DNA from: Streptomyces sp. NBC_01485
GTDB taxonomy: Bacteria; Actinomycetota; Actinomycetes; Streptomycetales; Streptomycetaceae
Length of the DNA: 64,000 nucleotides
Assembly (NCBI RefSeq): GCF_036227125.1
Contig: NZ_CP109435.1
Span: 6,758,001 to 6,822,000, forward strand
Direction of reading: 5' to 3'
The translations under genes were made by a program, and so were the position numbers. Shown piece by piece: positions 7,205-15,696 of the stretch. Positions within the stretch are counted from its first letter, which is position 1; each line of letters starts with the position of its first letter. The notes beneath the pieces were generated by a model. That model did no database searches. It saw nothing but the letters and a program-made list of their open reading frames with translations, and was not told the DNA's origin.

Positions 7205-10180
7205 TCAGCGATCCTTTTGCTCCTCCGTCGCCTGCAACAACTGCTCCGCCTCGGCCCGCCGCGCCCGAGCCGTCTCGCCGTCCCCCTCGTCGCCCTCCTC
7301 GGCGTCGGGAGCGGCGTCCGCGTAGGCCCTCAGCACCGCACGCGCGCGTGCCGCCGCTTCCCTGGGGCGTCCGAGGTCGGTCTCCAGCCAGCCCGCGGCC
7401 AGCTCGGCGCCGGTCCGGGCGGGCAGGGCGCTGTCGCCCAGGGCGACGAACACCGCGACGGCCTCGGACATCTGGGACAGCGCCTCGTCCAGGGCGGCCC
7501 GGATCGAGTCGTCGTCGGCGTCGTCGGCGGCGGAACGGGCGAGCAGGTCCCCGAACTGGCGGTGAGTGTGGCCGAGTTCGGCGACGAGCCGCAGGCGCGC
7601 CTCGTCGTCGTCCGCCGCGTCGAACGCGTCCGCGCACTGCTCCACGGCGCTCGTCATCAGGTCGCGCGCCGCCTGCGTACCGTCCTCGGTGCGCAACGCG
7701 AGCCACGCGCGGGCGCGCAGGGAGCGGACCAGCCCGTGGACGTTGCCGAGGCCGCGCCACAGCTCGCCCGCGCGGGCGTAGGCCTGGTCCGCCTCGGTGT
7801 GCAGGCCGGCCTGGCCGAGCGACTCGGCGGCCAGGTGGGCGAGGGTCGCGTGGTCGTGCTGCTCGGGCCAGTGCCGGGCGAGCTCGGCGGCCTGCAGCCG
7901 GCGTTCGGCGGCGTCCCGGTGTTCCCCGAGCTCGCTCAGACAGTCACCGAGCCACCACTGCGTCTGGACGACCGCGCCGTCGCCGTGCGTCTCGGCCGTC
8001 AGGTCCGCGAGCGCCGACTCCAGCACCTCCGCGGCCTCGGCCCAGCGGCCCAGCCGCACCAGGAACCCGCCGAGCTGGTGCCGCGCCCACGCGCCGAACG
8101 TCGGGCCCACGCCCGCCTCGTCGGCCCAGTGAGCCGCCTCCAGGGCGTGTTCCGCGGCCTCCTCGGCCTGTCCCCGGCCCCCGACGACCTCGGCGAGCTG
8201 GAGGTGCAGCTGGGCCCGCCCGACCGCCTCCAGGAACGGCCCGCCGTGCTCCAGGGCCGCCCGCAGCGCCCGCTCCGCCTCCGCCATGTCGCCCAGTTGA
8301 TGGGCGAGACCGGCCAACCGGGCCTCGTACTCCACGGCGAACCACGGCAGACCCGCCTCGACGAACTCCGCAGCGGCCCGCGCGAACCGCTCCGCGCCCG
8401 CCTCCGGATCCCCGGAGCACGTCGCGAGCTCGGCGAGCATCGCGTGGCCCTCGGCGACCCGGGCGGCCAGCCGTACGTCGTTGCCGGTCCGCCCGTCCAC
8501 CAGCGCCAGCAGCTCCCGTACGGCCGCCTCCGCCTGGGTCAGAACCGTGTCCGCCAGCGGGCCGTCGGCCTCGTGGACGCGCCGCATCAGGATGCGCGCC
8601 CGTCCCATCAGCACGCCCGCCGCCTGCGGCACCTCCGTACCGCCGTCGGCGTACAGCGCGAGGACCTCGTCGTACGGGTCGGCGACCGCCGCGAGCGCCT
8701 CGTCGACCTCACCGGCCAGCGCACGGACGTACGCCGCACGCGCGCGTGCCGCCAGCGCCTCGCCGGGGTCACCGGCCTCCGCGTACAGCCCGGCGGCCCG
8801 CTCGAACGTTTCCGCGCCCTCCGGGCCCAGCCCGATCGCCTCGTGGTCGGCGATCTCCGCGCGGTCACGCGCCGCCAGCTCCACGCCTTCCGACTCTTCG
8901 GCCAGCCGCGCCACCCGCGCCCACGCCTCGACGGCGTGCGGCTGCAGGGTGTCCGACAGCCGCCGGGCCTCGACGAGCAGAGCCGCCAGGTCCGGTTCGG
9001 CGGCCTCCGGGGCCGGAGCCGGTGCCGGTGCCGGAGACGCCGTGGCGGCCGCGGCGGAGGCCGGGCGGGCCGCCCGTACCCCCAGGGGCAACCGCTCCAC
9101 CAGGGGCCGCTGCGTCATACGCGCGCGTGCCCGCTCGCTGACGTGCGCCGTGCCGTTGCGCTCGTCGAAGCGCGCGGCCAGCGCGAGGGCCTCCACGCGC
9201 GCGTGCGCCGCGAGTTCGTCGGCCGTCCACTCCCGCCCGGCTGCCCCGGGCACCCGCTGACCGCCGAGCCCGAGCTCCGACAGGCGGTCCATGAGCAGCA
9301 CCACGACGCTCAGGAACTCCAGCCTGCTGCGCGGCTGCCCCTCGTCCGTGAAGAACGCCGGCCGCTCCGCCAGCAGCTCCAGGCCGCGCGCCTCGTTGCC
9401 GGTCAGCGCGCAGAACTCGACGTGGTCGGCGTAGGCGCCCCGCATGCTCTCCATGGGCCGCACCAGCCGGAAACCCCGCAGATGGTGCGCGCGGGCCTCC
9501 TCCAGGCGGCCCAGCCGCAACAGCGGCAGCAGGGACGACGCGAGCACCGTGTGCGGCTCGTGCGCGCACGTGTACTCGCCCTCCAGGACCGGCGCCCACA
9601 CCTCCAGCGCCACCGCGTCCCGGCCCCGCTCCGCCTGCCACCAGCCCTGCCCGTGCAGTTCGCACGCGTGGCAGTCGGCCATGGTGTCCCGGTCCGCCGC
9701 CAGCCAGGCGGCGAACGCCCGCTCGGCCCGCTCCACGTCCCCCACGTGCGCCGCTACGCTGAACTCGGCGCTGCGCACCGCCCGTTCGGAGTGCCCGGCG
9801 AGCCGGTAGCGGTGCTCCATCTCGCCGAGCCACTTCTCCACCGCCGCCAGCGGCACGTGCGGCTGGTCGAGCATGCCGGCCGACACCCACTTGAAGACCC
9901 AGTGCAGCGAGTGCGTCTCGTACTCGTCGAAGTCCCCGGGCCGCTCGTCCCACAGGCGCAGCAGCCGCGCGAACGGGACGAACATCTTCGCCTTCTCGGA
10001 GCTGTAGTTGTAGACCTTCAGCTGGTGCCCGAGCGCCTCGATCACGGCGAGCGGGACGCCCATCTTCTCCGCCTCCAGCAGCAACTGCTCCGCGCGCGCG
10101 TTGCGGGCCGGCCCCTCCGGCTGCTCGCCGTTCTCCGCCATCGCCCGGCGGAGGGAGTCGAAATCCGTGATCTCACTCAT
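7205..10180 (-). CDS. large tetratricopeptide-repeat protein coupled to an HSP90-family gene
   Basis: A 991-residue, Ala/Leu/Glu-rich, all-helical protein. The N-terminal third (to about residue 350) has no motif I recognise; an Ala/Pro linker (SPAPAPAPAPEAAEPD) lies near residue 385; the C-terminal 550 residues are built of TPR-like helical pairs (for example AERALRAALEHGGPFLEAVGRAQ and QLAEVVGGRGQAEEAAEHALEAA). No signal peptide or membrane segment, so cytosolic. Its ATG at 10180 lies inside the end of the HSP90 gene, with an eight-base ATGAGTGA overlap, so translation is coupled and the two products are probably made together. TPR domains are typical protein-protein interaction modules and, in eukaryotes, the standard HSP90 partner; a co-chaperone or scaffold role is an inference. 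Confidence 0.85.
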   Translation of the reverse strand: MSEITDFDSLRRAMAENGEQPEGPARNARAEQLLLEAEKMGVPLAVIEALGHQLKVYNYSSEKAKMFVPFARLLRLWDERPGDFDEYETHSLHWVFKWVSAGMLDQPHVPLAAVEKWLGEMEHRYRLAGHSERAVRSAEFSVAAHVGDVERAERAFAAWLAADRDTMADCHACELHGQGWWQAERGRDAVALEVWAPVLEGEYTCAHEPHTVLASSLLPLLRLGRLEEARAHHLRGFRLVRPMESMRGAYADHVEFCALTGNEARGLELLAERPAFFTDEGQPRSRLEFLSVVVLLMDRLSELGLGGQRVPGAAGREWTADELAAHARVEALALAARFDERNGTAHVSERARARMTQRPLVERLPLGVRAARPASAAAATASPAPAPAPAPEAAEPDLAALLVEARRLSDTLQPHAVEAWARVARLAEESEGVELAARDRAEIADHEAIGLGPEGAETFERAAGLYAEAGDPGEALAARARAAYVRALAGEVDEALAAVADPYDEVLALYADGGTEVPQAAGVLMGRARILMRRVHEADGPLADTVLTQAEAAVRELLALVDGRTGNDVRLAARVAEGHAMLAELATCSGDPEAGAERFARAAAEFVEAGLPWFAVEYEARLAGLAHQLGDMAEAERALRAALEHGGPFLEAVGRAQLHLQLAEVVGGRGQAEEAAEHALEAAHWADEAGVGPTFGAWARHQLGGFLVRLGRWAEAAEVLESALADLTAETHGDGAVVQTQWWLGDCLSELGEHRDAAERRLQAAELARHWPEQHDHATLAHLAAESLGQAGLHTEADQAYARAGELWRGLGNVHGLVRSLRARAWLALRTEDGTQAARDLMTSAVEQCADAFDAADDDEARLRLVAELGHTHRQFGDLLARSAADDADDDSIRAALDEALSQMSEAVAVFVALGDSALPARTGAELAAGWLETDLGRPREAAARARAVLRAYADAAPDAEEGDEGDGETARARRAEAEQLLQATEEQKDR

Positions 10181-12053
10181 CAGTGGCCCCCTGCTGCCCC
10201 TCTGTCGACTCCCCGTGCCCCGACCGCCCGTGTGCGGACTCCCCGTGCGTCGCCCACTCCAGGAGGCCGATGAACGCCCGGTTCAGCAGCGCCGAGTCCG
10301 CGGGCCGCAGCGGGCGTTGCGCCATCAGCAGCGCCTGCCCGTACAGCGACTCCGTGGCGGTGCCGATCAGTTCGGGATCGTTCAACCCACTGATCCGCCG
10401 GATCAGCGGGTTGAGATGGTTGAGCACCAGACGCGCGCGCGGGGCGCTCCCGCGCAGCGAGCCCAGGATGCCCGCCCACAGGTCGTCGGCCTCCTCGGCG
10501 GCCTGCGCGCGCGCCTGCTCGTGCCGGGCCGCCCGGTCGTCGAGATGCAGCGCGGGCACCGACAACGGATGGAAGGCCCGAAGGGCGACGTCACAGCCCA
10601 GCGGTTCGAGCTTCGCCCGCGCGGCCGCCAGGAAGCCCGCCAGCGCCAGTTCGTCGGCCGGGTCGACGCCGTCCAGGTGGGCGGTCACGGTGTCCGCGTC
10701 CAGCTCGGCGACCACCGTCCCAGGCCGCACCGACGGCAGCGCCTCGACCAGCTCGCTGTCGTACGTGTAACCGCCGTTGATCACCCCGACGCCCTGCGCG
10801 GACGCGATCGGCGCGACCTGCCGGTACTCCTCCACGGTCCGCGTGAAGTGCACCACCGGGTGCCGCTGCGCGAACTCCTCCAGCGACAGCCGCCCGTCGG
10901 TCGTCTCGAAGGGCAGCCACGGCAGCATCGTGCGCAGCATCTCCTTGTCGTGCCGCGCCAGCGACTTCACGCCCAGGTGGTGCACCGCCAGGAAGGCCGC
11001 GAGCCGCTCGGGATCACCGGCGGCCAGACCCGTCAGCCACGACCGGATCCTCTCCCCGAGCGCCTCCCGCACCGCGGCCAGCGTCTCGTCCTCGTACAGC
11101 GACTCCCGCGAGGCCGTCGGCCGCAGACTGTCGGTGTCCAGGACGCAGCGCACGAAGAACGCCCAGTCGGGCAGCAGTTGTTCGCCCCGCTCGGTCAGCA
11201 GCATGCCCTTGAGATGCACCCGGTGACCGGCGCGCTGGGCCGGGCTGACCGCCGACGGCAGCACGTACGCCACCCCGCGGATCCCCGCCAGCGGCACGTT
11301 CAGCTCGACCGAGTCCAACGGCGTGAAACCGAACAGCTCATGACAGTGCCGGGCCAGCGCCACCCGCCGGTTCGCGGGGGAGGCGTACGCCCGGTCCCAG
11401 GGCGCGGGCAGATCGGTGACCGCCTCCTCCCCGACCCGGACGTCGTACGGCAGCAGCGACCCGAACTCCCGGGCCAGCGCCAGCACCCGCGACTCGGCGA
11501 GCCACTCCCCGGCACCGGCCCGCGCCACCAGATGCACGGTGGTGCCCGGCTCGGGCCGCGCCTCGTGGGGCAGCGTCCGCACGGTGTACGAACCGTCGTC
11601 GCGCGCCGTCCACTCCACGGGCGGCGCGTCCGGCGTACGGGCGCTGCGGCTGACCACACGGATCCGCTCGGCGACCACGAAACAGGCCAGCAGCCCGATG
11701 CCGAACTGGCCGAGGAAGTCCGAACGGACGTCCTGGAGCCCCTCAGCACGCTTGGAACTGCGCCCGATCGTGGCCAGCAGGCTGTGCACGTCGGCCTCGG
11801 TGAGCCCGACGCCGGAGTCCTCCACCCGCAGCCGGCCGTCCGCCGCGAACAGCCGCACCCGCGTCGGGGCGTCGGGTTCCTCGGTCCGCCGGGCGGTGAT
11901 GGCGTCCACGGCGTTCTGCAGCAGTTCGCGCAGGTAGACCCGGGGACTGGAGTAGAGGTGATGGGACAGCAGGTCCACGAGACCACGCAGGTCGACCTGG
12001 AACGTGTGAGGTGACGGAGATGCCTGGGATGCCTGTGAGGTCTGGGAGTCCAT
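10173..12053 (-). CDS. HSP90-family (HtpG-like) ATPase
   Basis: A 626-residue GHKL-fold chaperone, about the length of E. coli HtpG. The N-terminal ATP site shows YLRELLQNAVDAI (residues 40-52, N47 as the Mg ligand), EDSGVGLT (78-85) and FLGQFGIGLLA (113-123). Middle and C-terminal regions are diverged but collinear with HSP90 (YLPSAVSPAQ-like VLPSAV, SRESLYEDE, KEMLRTMLPWLPFE). The C-terminal tail is low complexity, HGES-AHGRSG-HGES, ending ATDE rather than the eukaryotic MEEVD. Start chosen at ATG 12053; no good ribosome binding site is visible and upstream in-frame sequence is Arg/Pro-rich. It overlaps the TPR gene by eight bases and is divergent from recG. It interrupts the usual DAK2-recG adjacency. 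Confidence 0.88.
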   Translation of the reverse strand: MDSQTSQASQASPSPHTFQVDLRGLVDLLSHHLYSSPRVYLRELLQNAVDAITARRTEEPDAPTRVRLFAADGRLRVEDSGVGLTEADVHSLLATIGRSSKRAEGLQDVRSDFLGQFGIGLLACFVVAERIRVVSRSARTPDAPPVEWTARDDGSYTVRTLPHEARPEPGTTVHLVARAGAGEWLAESRVLALAREFGSLLPYDVRVGEEAVTDLPAPWDRAYASPANRRVALARHCHELFGFTPLDSVELNVPLAGIRGVAYVLPSAVSPAQRAGHRVHLKGMLLTERGEQLLPDWAFFVRCVLDTDSLRPTASRESLYEDETLAAVREALGERIRSWLTGLAAGDPERLAAFLAVHHLGVKSLARHDKEMLRTMLPWLPFETTDGRLSLEEFAQRHPVVHFTRTVEEYRQVAPIASAQGVGVINGGYTYDSELVEALPSVRPGTVVAELDADTVTAHLDGVDPADELALAGFLAAARAKLEPLGCDVALRAFHPLSVPALHLDDRAARHEQARAQAAEEADDLWAGILGSLRGSAPRARLVLNHLNPLIRRISGLNDPELIGTATESLYGQALLMAQRPLRPADSALLNRAFIGLLEWATHGESAHGRSGHGESTEGQQGATDE

Positions 12054-12144
12054 CGCTGCAGCGCCGCGGGCTGGGGGAGGAGCACGGCGCGGGGTCGGGC
12101 GGTCCCGGTGGGGCGGTGACCGCGGATGATGGCCGGAGCGCGTC

Positions 12145-12174
12145 ATCCTAGAGCCCGAACGAGCCGTCTGACCA
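12145..12174 (-). promoter_or_regulatory. candidate promoter of the HSP90-TPR operon
   Basis: On the minus strand TAGGAT (plus 12145-12150) is a reasonable -10 with TGGTCA 18 bases upstream as -35. It would give a leader of about 85 bases before the HSP90 ATG. No CIRCE, HAIR or other heat-shock operator is visible here. Low confidence. Confidence 0.35.
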
Positions 12175-12220
12175 GGTCTTTCAGGACACATATGCGGCAA
12201 TGTCAGTGGCGTGGTGTGCA

Positions 12221-14476
12221 ATGGATCTCGTGCCCGCACTGGAAGAAGCGCTGAAGCAACCACTCAAGTCGGTGCTCGGCCCCGCCACCGCGAAGGTGAT
12301 GGCCGAGCACCTCGGCCTGCACACCGTCGGCGACCTCCTGCACCACTACCCCCGCAGATACGAGGAGCGCGGCCAGCTCACCCACCTCGCCGACCTCCCC
12401 ATGGACGAGCACGTCACCGTGGTCGCCCAGGTCGCCGACGCCCGCCTGCACAGCTTCGCCTCCGCCAAGGCCCCCAGAGGCAAGGGCCAGCGCCTGGAGG
12501 TGACGATCACCGACGGCAGTGGCCGACTACAGCTGGTCTTCTTCGGCAGCGGTGTCCACAAGCCCCACAAGGACCTTCTGCCGGGCACCCGCGCGATGTT
12601 CTCGGGCAAGGTCTCGGTCTTCAACCGCCGCCTCCAACTGGCCCACCCGGCCTACGAACTGCTGCGCGCGGACACCGCGGACACCGAGGACGCCGAGGAT
12701 TCCGTCGAGACCTGGGCCGGCGCCCTCATCCCGATCTACCCCGCCACCGCCAAACTGGAGTCCTGGAAGATCGGCAAGGCCGTCCAGACGGTCCTGCCCA
12801 GCGCCCAGGAGGCCGTCGACCCCCTCCCGGACTCACTGCGCGACGGCCGCGGCCTGGTCTCCCTCCCCGAGGCCCTCCTCAAGATCCACCGCCCGCACAC
12901 CAAGGCCGACATCGCCGACGCCCGCACCCGCCTGAAGTGGGACGAGGCCTTCGTCCTCCAGGTCGCCCTGGCCCGCCGACGCCACGCCGACACCCAACTC
13001 CCGGCCGTACCGCGCAGACCCGCCCCCGACGGCCTCCTCACCGCCTTCGACGCCCGGCTGCCCTTCACCCTCACGGATGGCCAGCGGAAGGTCTCCAGGG
13101 AGATCTTCGACGACCTGGCGACGGACCACCCGATGCACCGCCTCCTTCAGGGCGAGGTCGGATCGGGCAAGACCCTGGTGGCCCTGCGCGCCATGCTCGC
13201 CGTCGTCGACGCCGGGGGCCAGGCCGCCATGCTCGCCCCCACCGAGGTCCTCGCCCAGCAGCACCACCGCTCCGTCGTCGAGATGATGGGCGAGCTGGCC
13301 GAGGGCGGGATGCTCGGCGGATCCGACCAGGCCACCAAGGTCGTGCTGCTGACCGGTTCCATGGGCATGGCCGCACGGCGGCAGGCACTGCTCGACCTGG
13401 TCACCGGAGAGGCCGGCATCGTGATCGGCACGCACGCGTTGATCGAGGACAAGGTCCAGTTCCACGACCTCGGACTGGTCGTGGTCGACGAACAGCACCG
13501 CTTCGGCGTCGAGCAGCGCGACGCCCTGCGCGGCAAGGGCAAACAGCCCCCGCACCTGCTCGTCATGACCGCCACCCCCATCCCGCGCACGGTCGCCATG
13601 ACCGTCTTCGGCGACCTGGAGACGTCCGTCCTCGACCAGCTCCCGGCCGGCCGCTCGCCCATCGCCAGCCATGTCGTCCCGGCCGCCGACAAGCCCCACT
13701 TCCTGGCCCGCGCCTGGGAGCGCGTCCGCGAGGAGGTGTCCAACGGCCATCAGGCGTACGTCGTCTGCCCCCGCATCGGCGACGAGGAGGACGACCCGAA
13801 GAAGGCCGCCAAGACCAAGAAGAAGCCCGCAGAGGCAGAATCCGAGGCCGGGGCCGACAAGCGTCCCCCGCTCGCCGTCCTCGACGTGGCCGACCAACTC
13901 GTGCAAGGCCCGCTCCAGGGCCTCAGGGTCGAGGTCCTCTACGGCCGTATGCCCCCCGACGACAAGGACGCCGCCATGCGCCGCTTCGCCGCGGGCGACA
14001 CCGACGTCCTGGTCGCCACGACCGTCATCGAGGTCGGCGTCAACGTCCCGAACGCCACCGCGATGGTGATCATGGACGCCGACCGCTTCGGCGTCTCCCA
14101 GTTGCACCAACTCCGGGGCCGGGTGGGGCGCGGCTCCGCCCCCGGCCTCTGCCTGCTGGTCACGGAGATGCCCGAGGCCTCCCCCGCCCGCCAGCGCCTC
14201 AACGCGGTCGCCGCCACCCTCGACGGCTTCGAGCTCTCCCGCATCGACCTCGAACAACGCCGCGAGGGCGACGTCCTGGGCCAGGCCCAGTCCGGCGCCC
14301 GCACGTCGCTGCGCGTGCTCGCCGTCATCGAGGACGAGGAGGTCATCGCGGAGGCGAGGCAGGAGGCGGCGCGGGTGGTCGCGTCCGACCCGGAGCTGGC
14401 CGCCTACCCGGGCCTGCGCACAGCCCTGGACGCCCTCCTGGACGAGGAAAGGGAGCAGTACCTGGAAAAGGGGTGA
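12221..14476 (+). CDS. recG: ATP-dependent DNA helicase RecG
   Basis: Branch-migrates stalled forks and Holliday junctions. The 751-residue protein (from ATG 12221; an in-frame ATG at 12200 and GTGs between would add or remove a few residues and none has a clear ribosome binding site) has the N-terminal OB-fold wedge domain (VTVVAQVADARLHSF), then the SF2 helicase core with LLQGEVGSGKT, DEQHRFGVEQR, MTATPIPRT, and the C-terminal RecA lobe with LRGRVGRG. An acidic/lysine-rich insert (DEEDDPKKAAKTKKKPAEAES) interrupts the core at about 13780-13865. Divergent from the HSP90 gene; rsmD follows after 68 bases. Confidence 0.95.
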   Translation: MDLVPALEEALKQPLKSVLGPATAKVMAEHLGLHTVGDLLHHYPRRYEERGQLTHLADLPMDEHVTVVAQVADARLHSFASAKAPRGKGQRLEVTITDGSGRLQLVFFGSGVHKPHKDLLPGTRAMFSGKVSVFNRRLQLAHPAYELLRADTADTEDAEDSVETWAGALIPIYPATAKLESWKIGKAVQTVLPSAQEAVDPLPDSLRDGRGLVSLPEALLKIHRPHTKADIADARTRLKWDEAFVLQVALARRRHADTQLPAVPRRPAPDGLLTAFDARLPFTLTDGQRKVSREIFDDLATDHPMHRLLQGEVGSGKTLVALRAMLAVVDAGGQAAMLAPTEVLAQQHHRSVVEMMGELAEGGMLGGSDQATKVVLLTGSMGMAARRQALLDLVTGEAGIVIGTHALIEDKVQFHDLGLVVVDEQHRFGVEQRDALRGKGKQPPHLLVMTATPIPRTVAMTVFGDLETSVLDQLPAGRSPIASHVVPAADKPHFLARAWERVREEVSNGHQAYVVCPRIGDEEDDPKKAAKTKKKPAEAESEAGADKRPPLAVLDVADQLVQGPLQGLRVEVLYGRMPPDDKDAAMRRFAAGDTDVLVATTVIEVGVNVPNATAMVIMDADRFGVSQLHQLRGRVGRGSAPGLCLLVTEMPEASPARQRLNAVAATLDGFELSRIDLEQRREGDVLGQAQSGARTSLRVLAVIEDEEVIAEARQEAARVVASDPELAAYPGLRTALDALLDEEREQYLEKG

Positions 14477-14544
14477 GCGGACCTGCCCACGGGCGCGACA
14501 GGCCACAATGGACCTGAAACGCACCCCACGACCAAGGACCCGAG

Positions 14545-15132
14545 ATGACCCGCGTGATCGCCGGCGCAGCCGGTGGGCGCCGCCTGGCGGTCCCGCCGGG
14601 CAACGGAACCCGTCCCACCTCCGACCGCGCCCGCGAGGGCCTCTTCTCCACCTGGCAGTCCCTGCTGGGCGGCGGCCCCCTTGCAGGCGAACGCGTCCTG
14701 GACCTGTACGCGGGCTCCGGCGCCGTAGGCCTGGAGGCCCTCTCCCGAGGCGCGAGCCACACCCTGCTGGTCGAGGCCGACGCCCGCGCGGCCCGCACCA
14801 TCCGGGAGAACGTGAAGAGCCTCGCCCTCCCCGGCGCCGAGGTCCGCGCGGGCAAGGCCCGACAGGTCATCCAGGCGGAGCCCACCGCACCGTACGACCT
14901 CGTCTTCCTCGACCCCCCGTACGCCGTCTCGGACGACGATCTTCGGGAGATTCTGCTCACACTCCGCGCGGGGGGCTGGCTCACGGCCGAAGCACTCGTC
15001 ACCGTGGAGCGCAGCACCAGGGGCGGAGAGTTCCACTGGCCGGACGGTTTCGAAGGCCTCAGGGCCCGTCGCTACGGCGAGGGAACGTTTTGGTACGGTC
15101 GCGCCGCCGCTACGTGCGAAGCCGCACGATGA
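14545..15132 (+). CDS. rsmD: 16S rRNA (guanine966-N2)-methyltransferase
   Basis: Methylates G966 of 16S rRNA using SAM. The 195-residue protein has MTRVIAGAAGGRRLAVPPG at the N-terminus (the standard RsmD opening), TRPTSDRAREGLFS, the SAM-binding VLDLYAGSGAVGLEALSRG, and the catalytic FLDPPYA motif typical of N6/N2 amino methyltransferases. It sits between recG and coaD, the classic order. Its TGA overlaps an in-frame ATG of the next reading frame, but coaD more likely starts at the GTG 30 bases further on. Confidence 0.95.
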   Translation: MTRVIAGAAGGRRLAVPPGNGTRPTSDRAREGLFSTWQSLLGGGPLAGERVLDLYAGSGAVGLEALSRGASHTLLVEADARAARTIRENVKSLALPGAEVRAGKARQVIQAEPTAPYDLVFLDPPYAVSDDDLREILLTLRAGGWLTAEALVTVERSTRGGEFHWPDGFEGLRARRYGEGTFWYGRAAATCEAAR

Positions 15133-15158
15133 CCGGACCGGAGAGCGAGGGATCACCA

Positions 15159-15638
15159 GTGCGCCGCGCCGTCTGTCCCGGGTCGTTCGACCCGATCACC
15201 AACGGACACCTCGACATCATTTCCCGTGCCTCCCGTCTGTACGACGAGGTCTATGTCGCGGTCATGATCAACAAGTCCAAGAAGGGCCTGTTCGAGATCG
15301 ACGAGCGGATCGACCTGATCCGCCAGGTCACCGCCGAGTACGGCAACGTCCGGGTCGAGGCCTTTCACGGCCTCCTCGTCGACTTCTGCAAGCAGCGCGA
15401 GATCCCCGCCATCGTCAAGGGCCTGCGCGCGGTCAGCGACTTCGACTACGAACTGCAGATGGCCCAGATGAACAACGGGCTGTCCGGCGTCGAGACGCTG
15501 TTCGTGCCCACCAACCCCACCTACAGCTTCCTCTCCTCCTCCCTGGTGAAGGAGGTCGCCACCTGGGGCGGAGACGTCTCCCACCTCGTTCCGGCGATCG
15601 TCCTGGAGGCGCTCAACGAGCGCCTGCGCGAGGACTGA
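15159..15638 (+). CDS. coaD: phosphopantetheine adenylyltransferase
   Basis: Transfers AMP to 4'-phosphopantetheine in coenzyme A synthesis. Residues RRAVCPGSFDPITNGHLDII open the nucleotidyltransferase fold with the T/HxGH motif (TNGH), and NPTYSFLSSSLVKEVA near the C-terminus is the second signature (S-S-x-x-V-K). Start GTG 15159 gives 159 residues, the usual CoaD length, with AGCGAGGGA upstream; an alternative ATG at 15129 overlaps the rsmD stop and would add ten non-conserved residues. Part of the recG-rsmD-coaD run. Confidence 0.94.
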   Translation: MRRAVCPGSFDPITNGHLDIISRASRLYDEVYVAVMINKSKKGLFEIDERIDLIRQVTAEYGNVRVEAFHGLLVDFCKQREIPAIVKGLRAVSDFDYELQMAQMNNGLSGVETLFVPTNPTYSFLSSSLVKEVATWGGDVSHLVPAIVLEALNERLRED

Positions 15639-15696
15639 TGGGGCTACAGTCGTTCCGTCCGTCTCCAACACAGGTGTAGAGAGTGGCGAGCAACCG

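Noticed and set aside
10173..10200. HSP90 C-terminal ATDE as an MEEVD-like TPR-binding tail
   Set aside because: Only acidic in character; it does not match MEEVD, so TPR binding by the eukaryotic mode cannot be claimed.
14110..14150. Hairpin GGGGCGCGGCTCCGCCCC in recG
   Set aside because: Lies within the conserved GRVGRG motif and following codons; explained by the protein.
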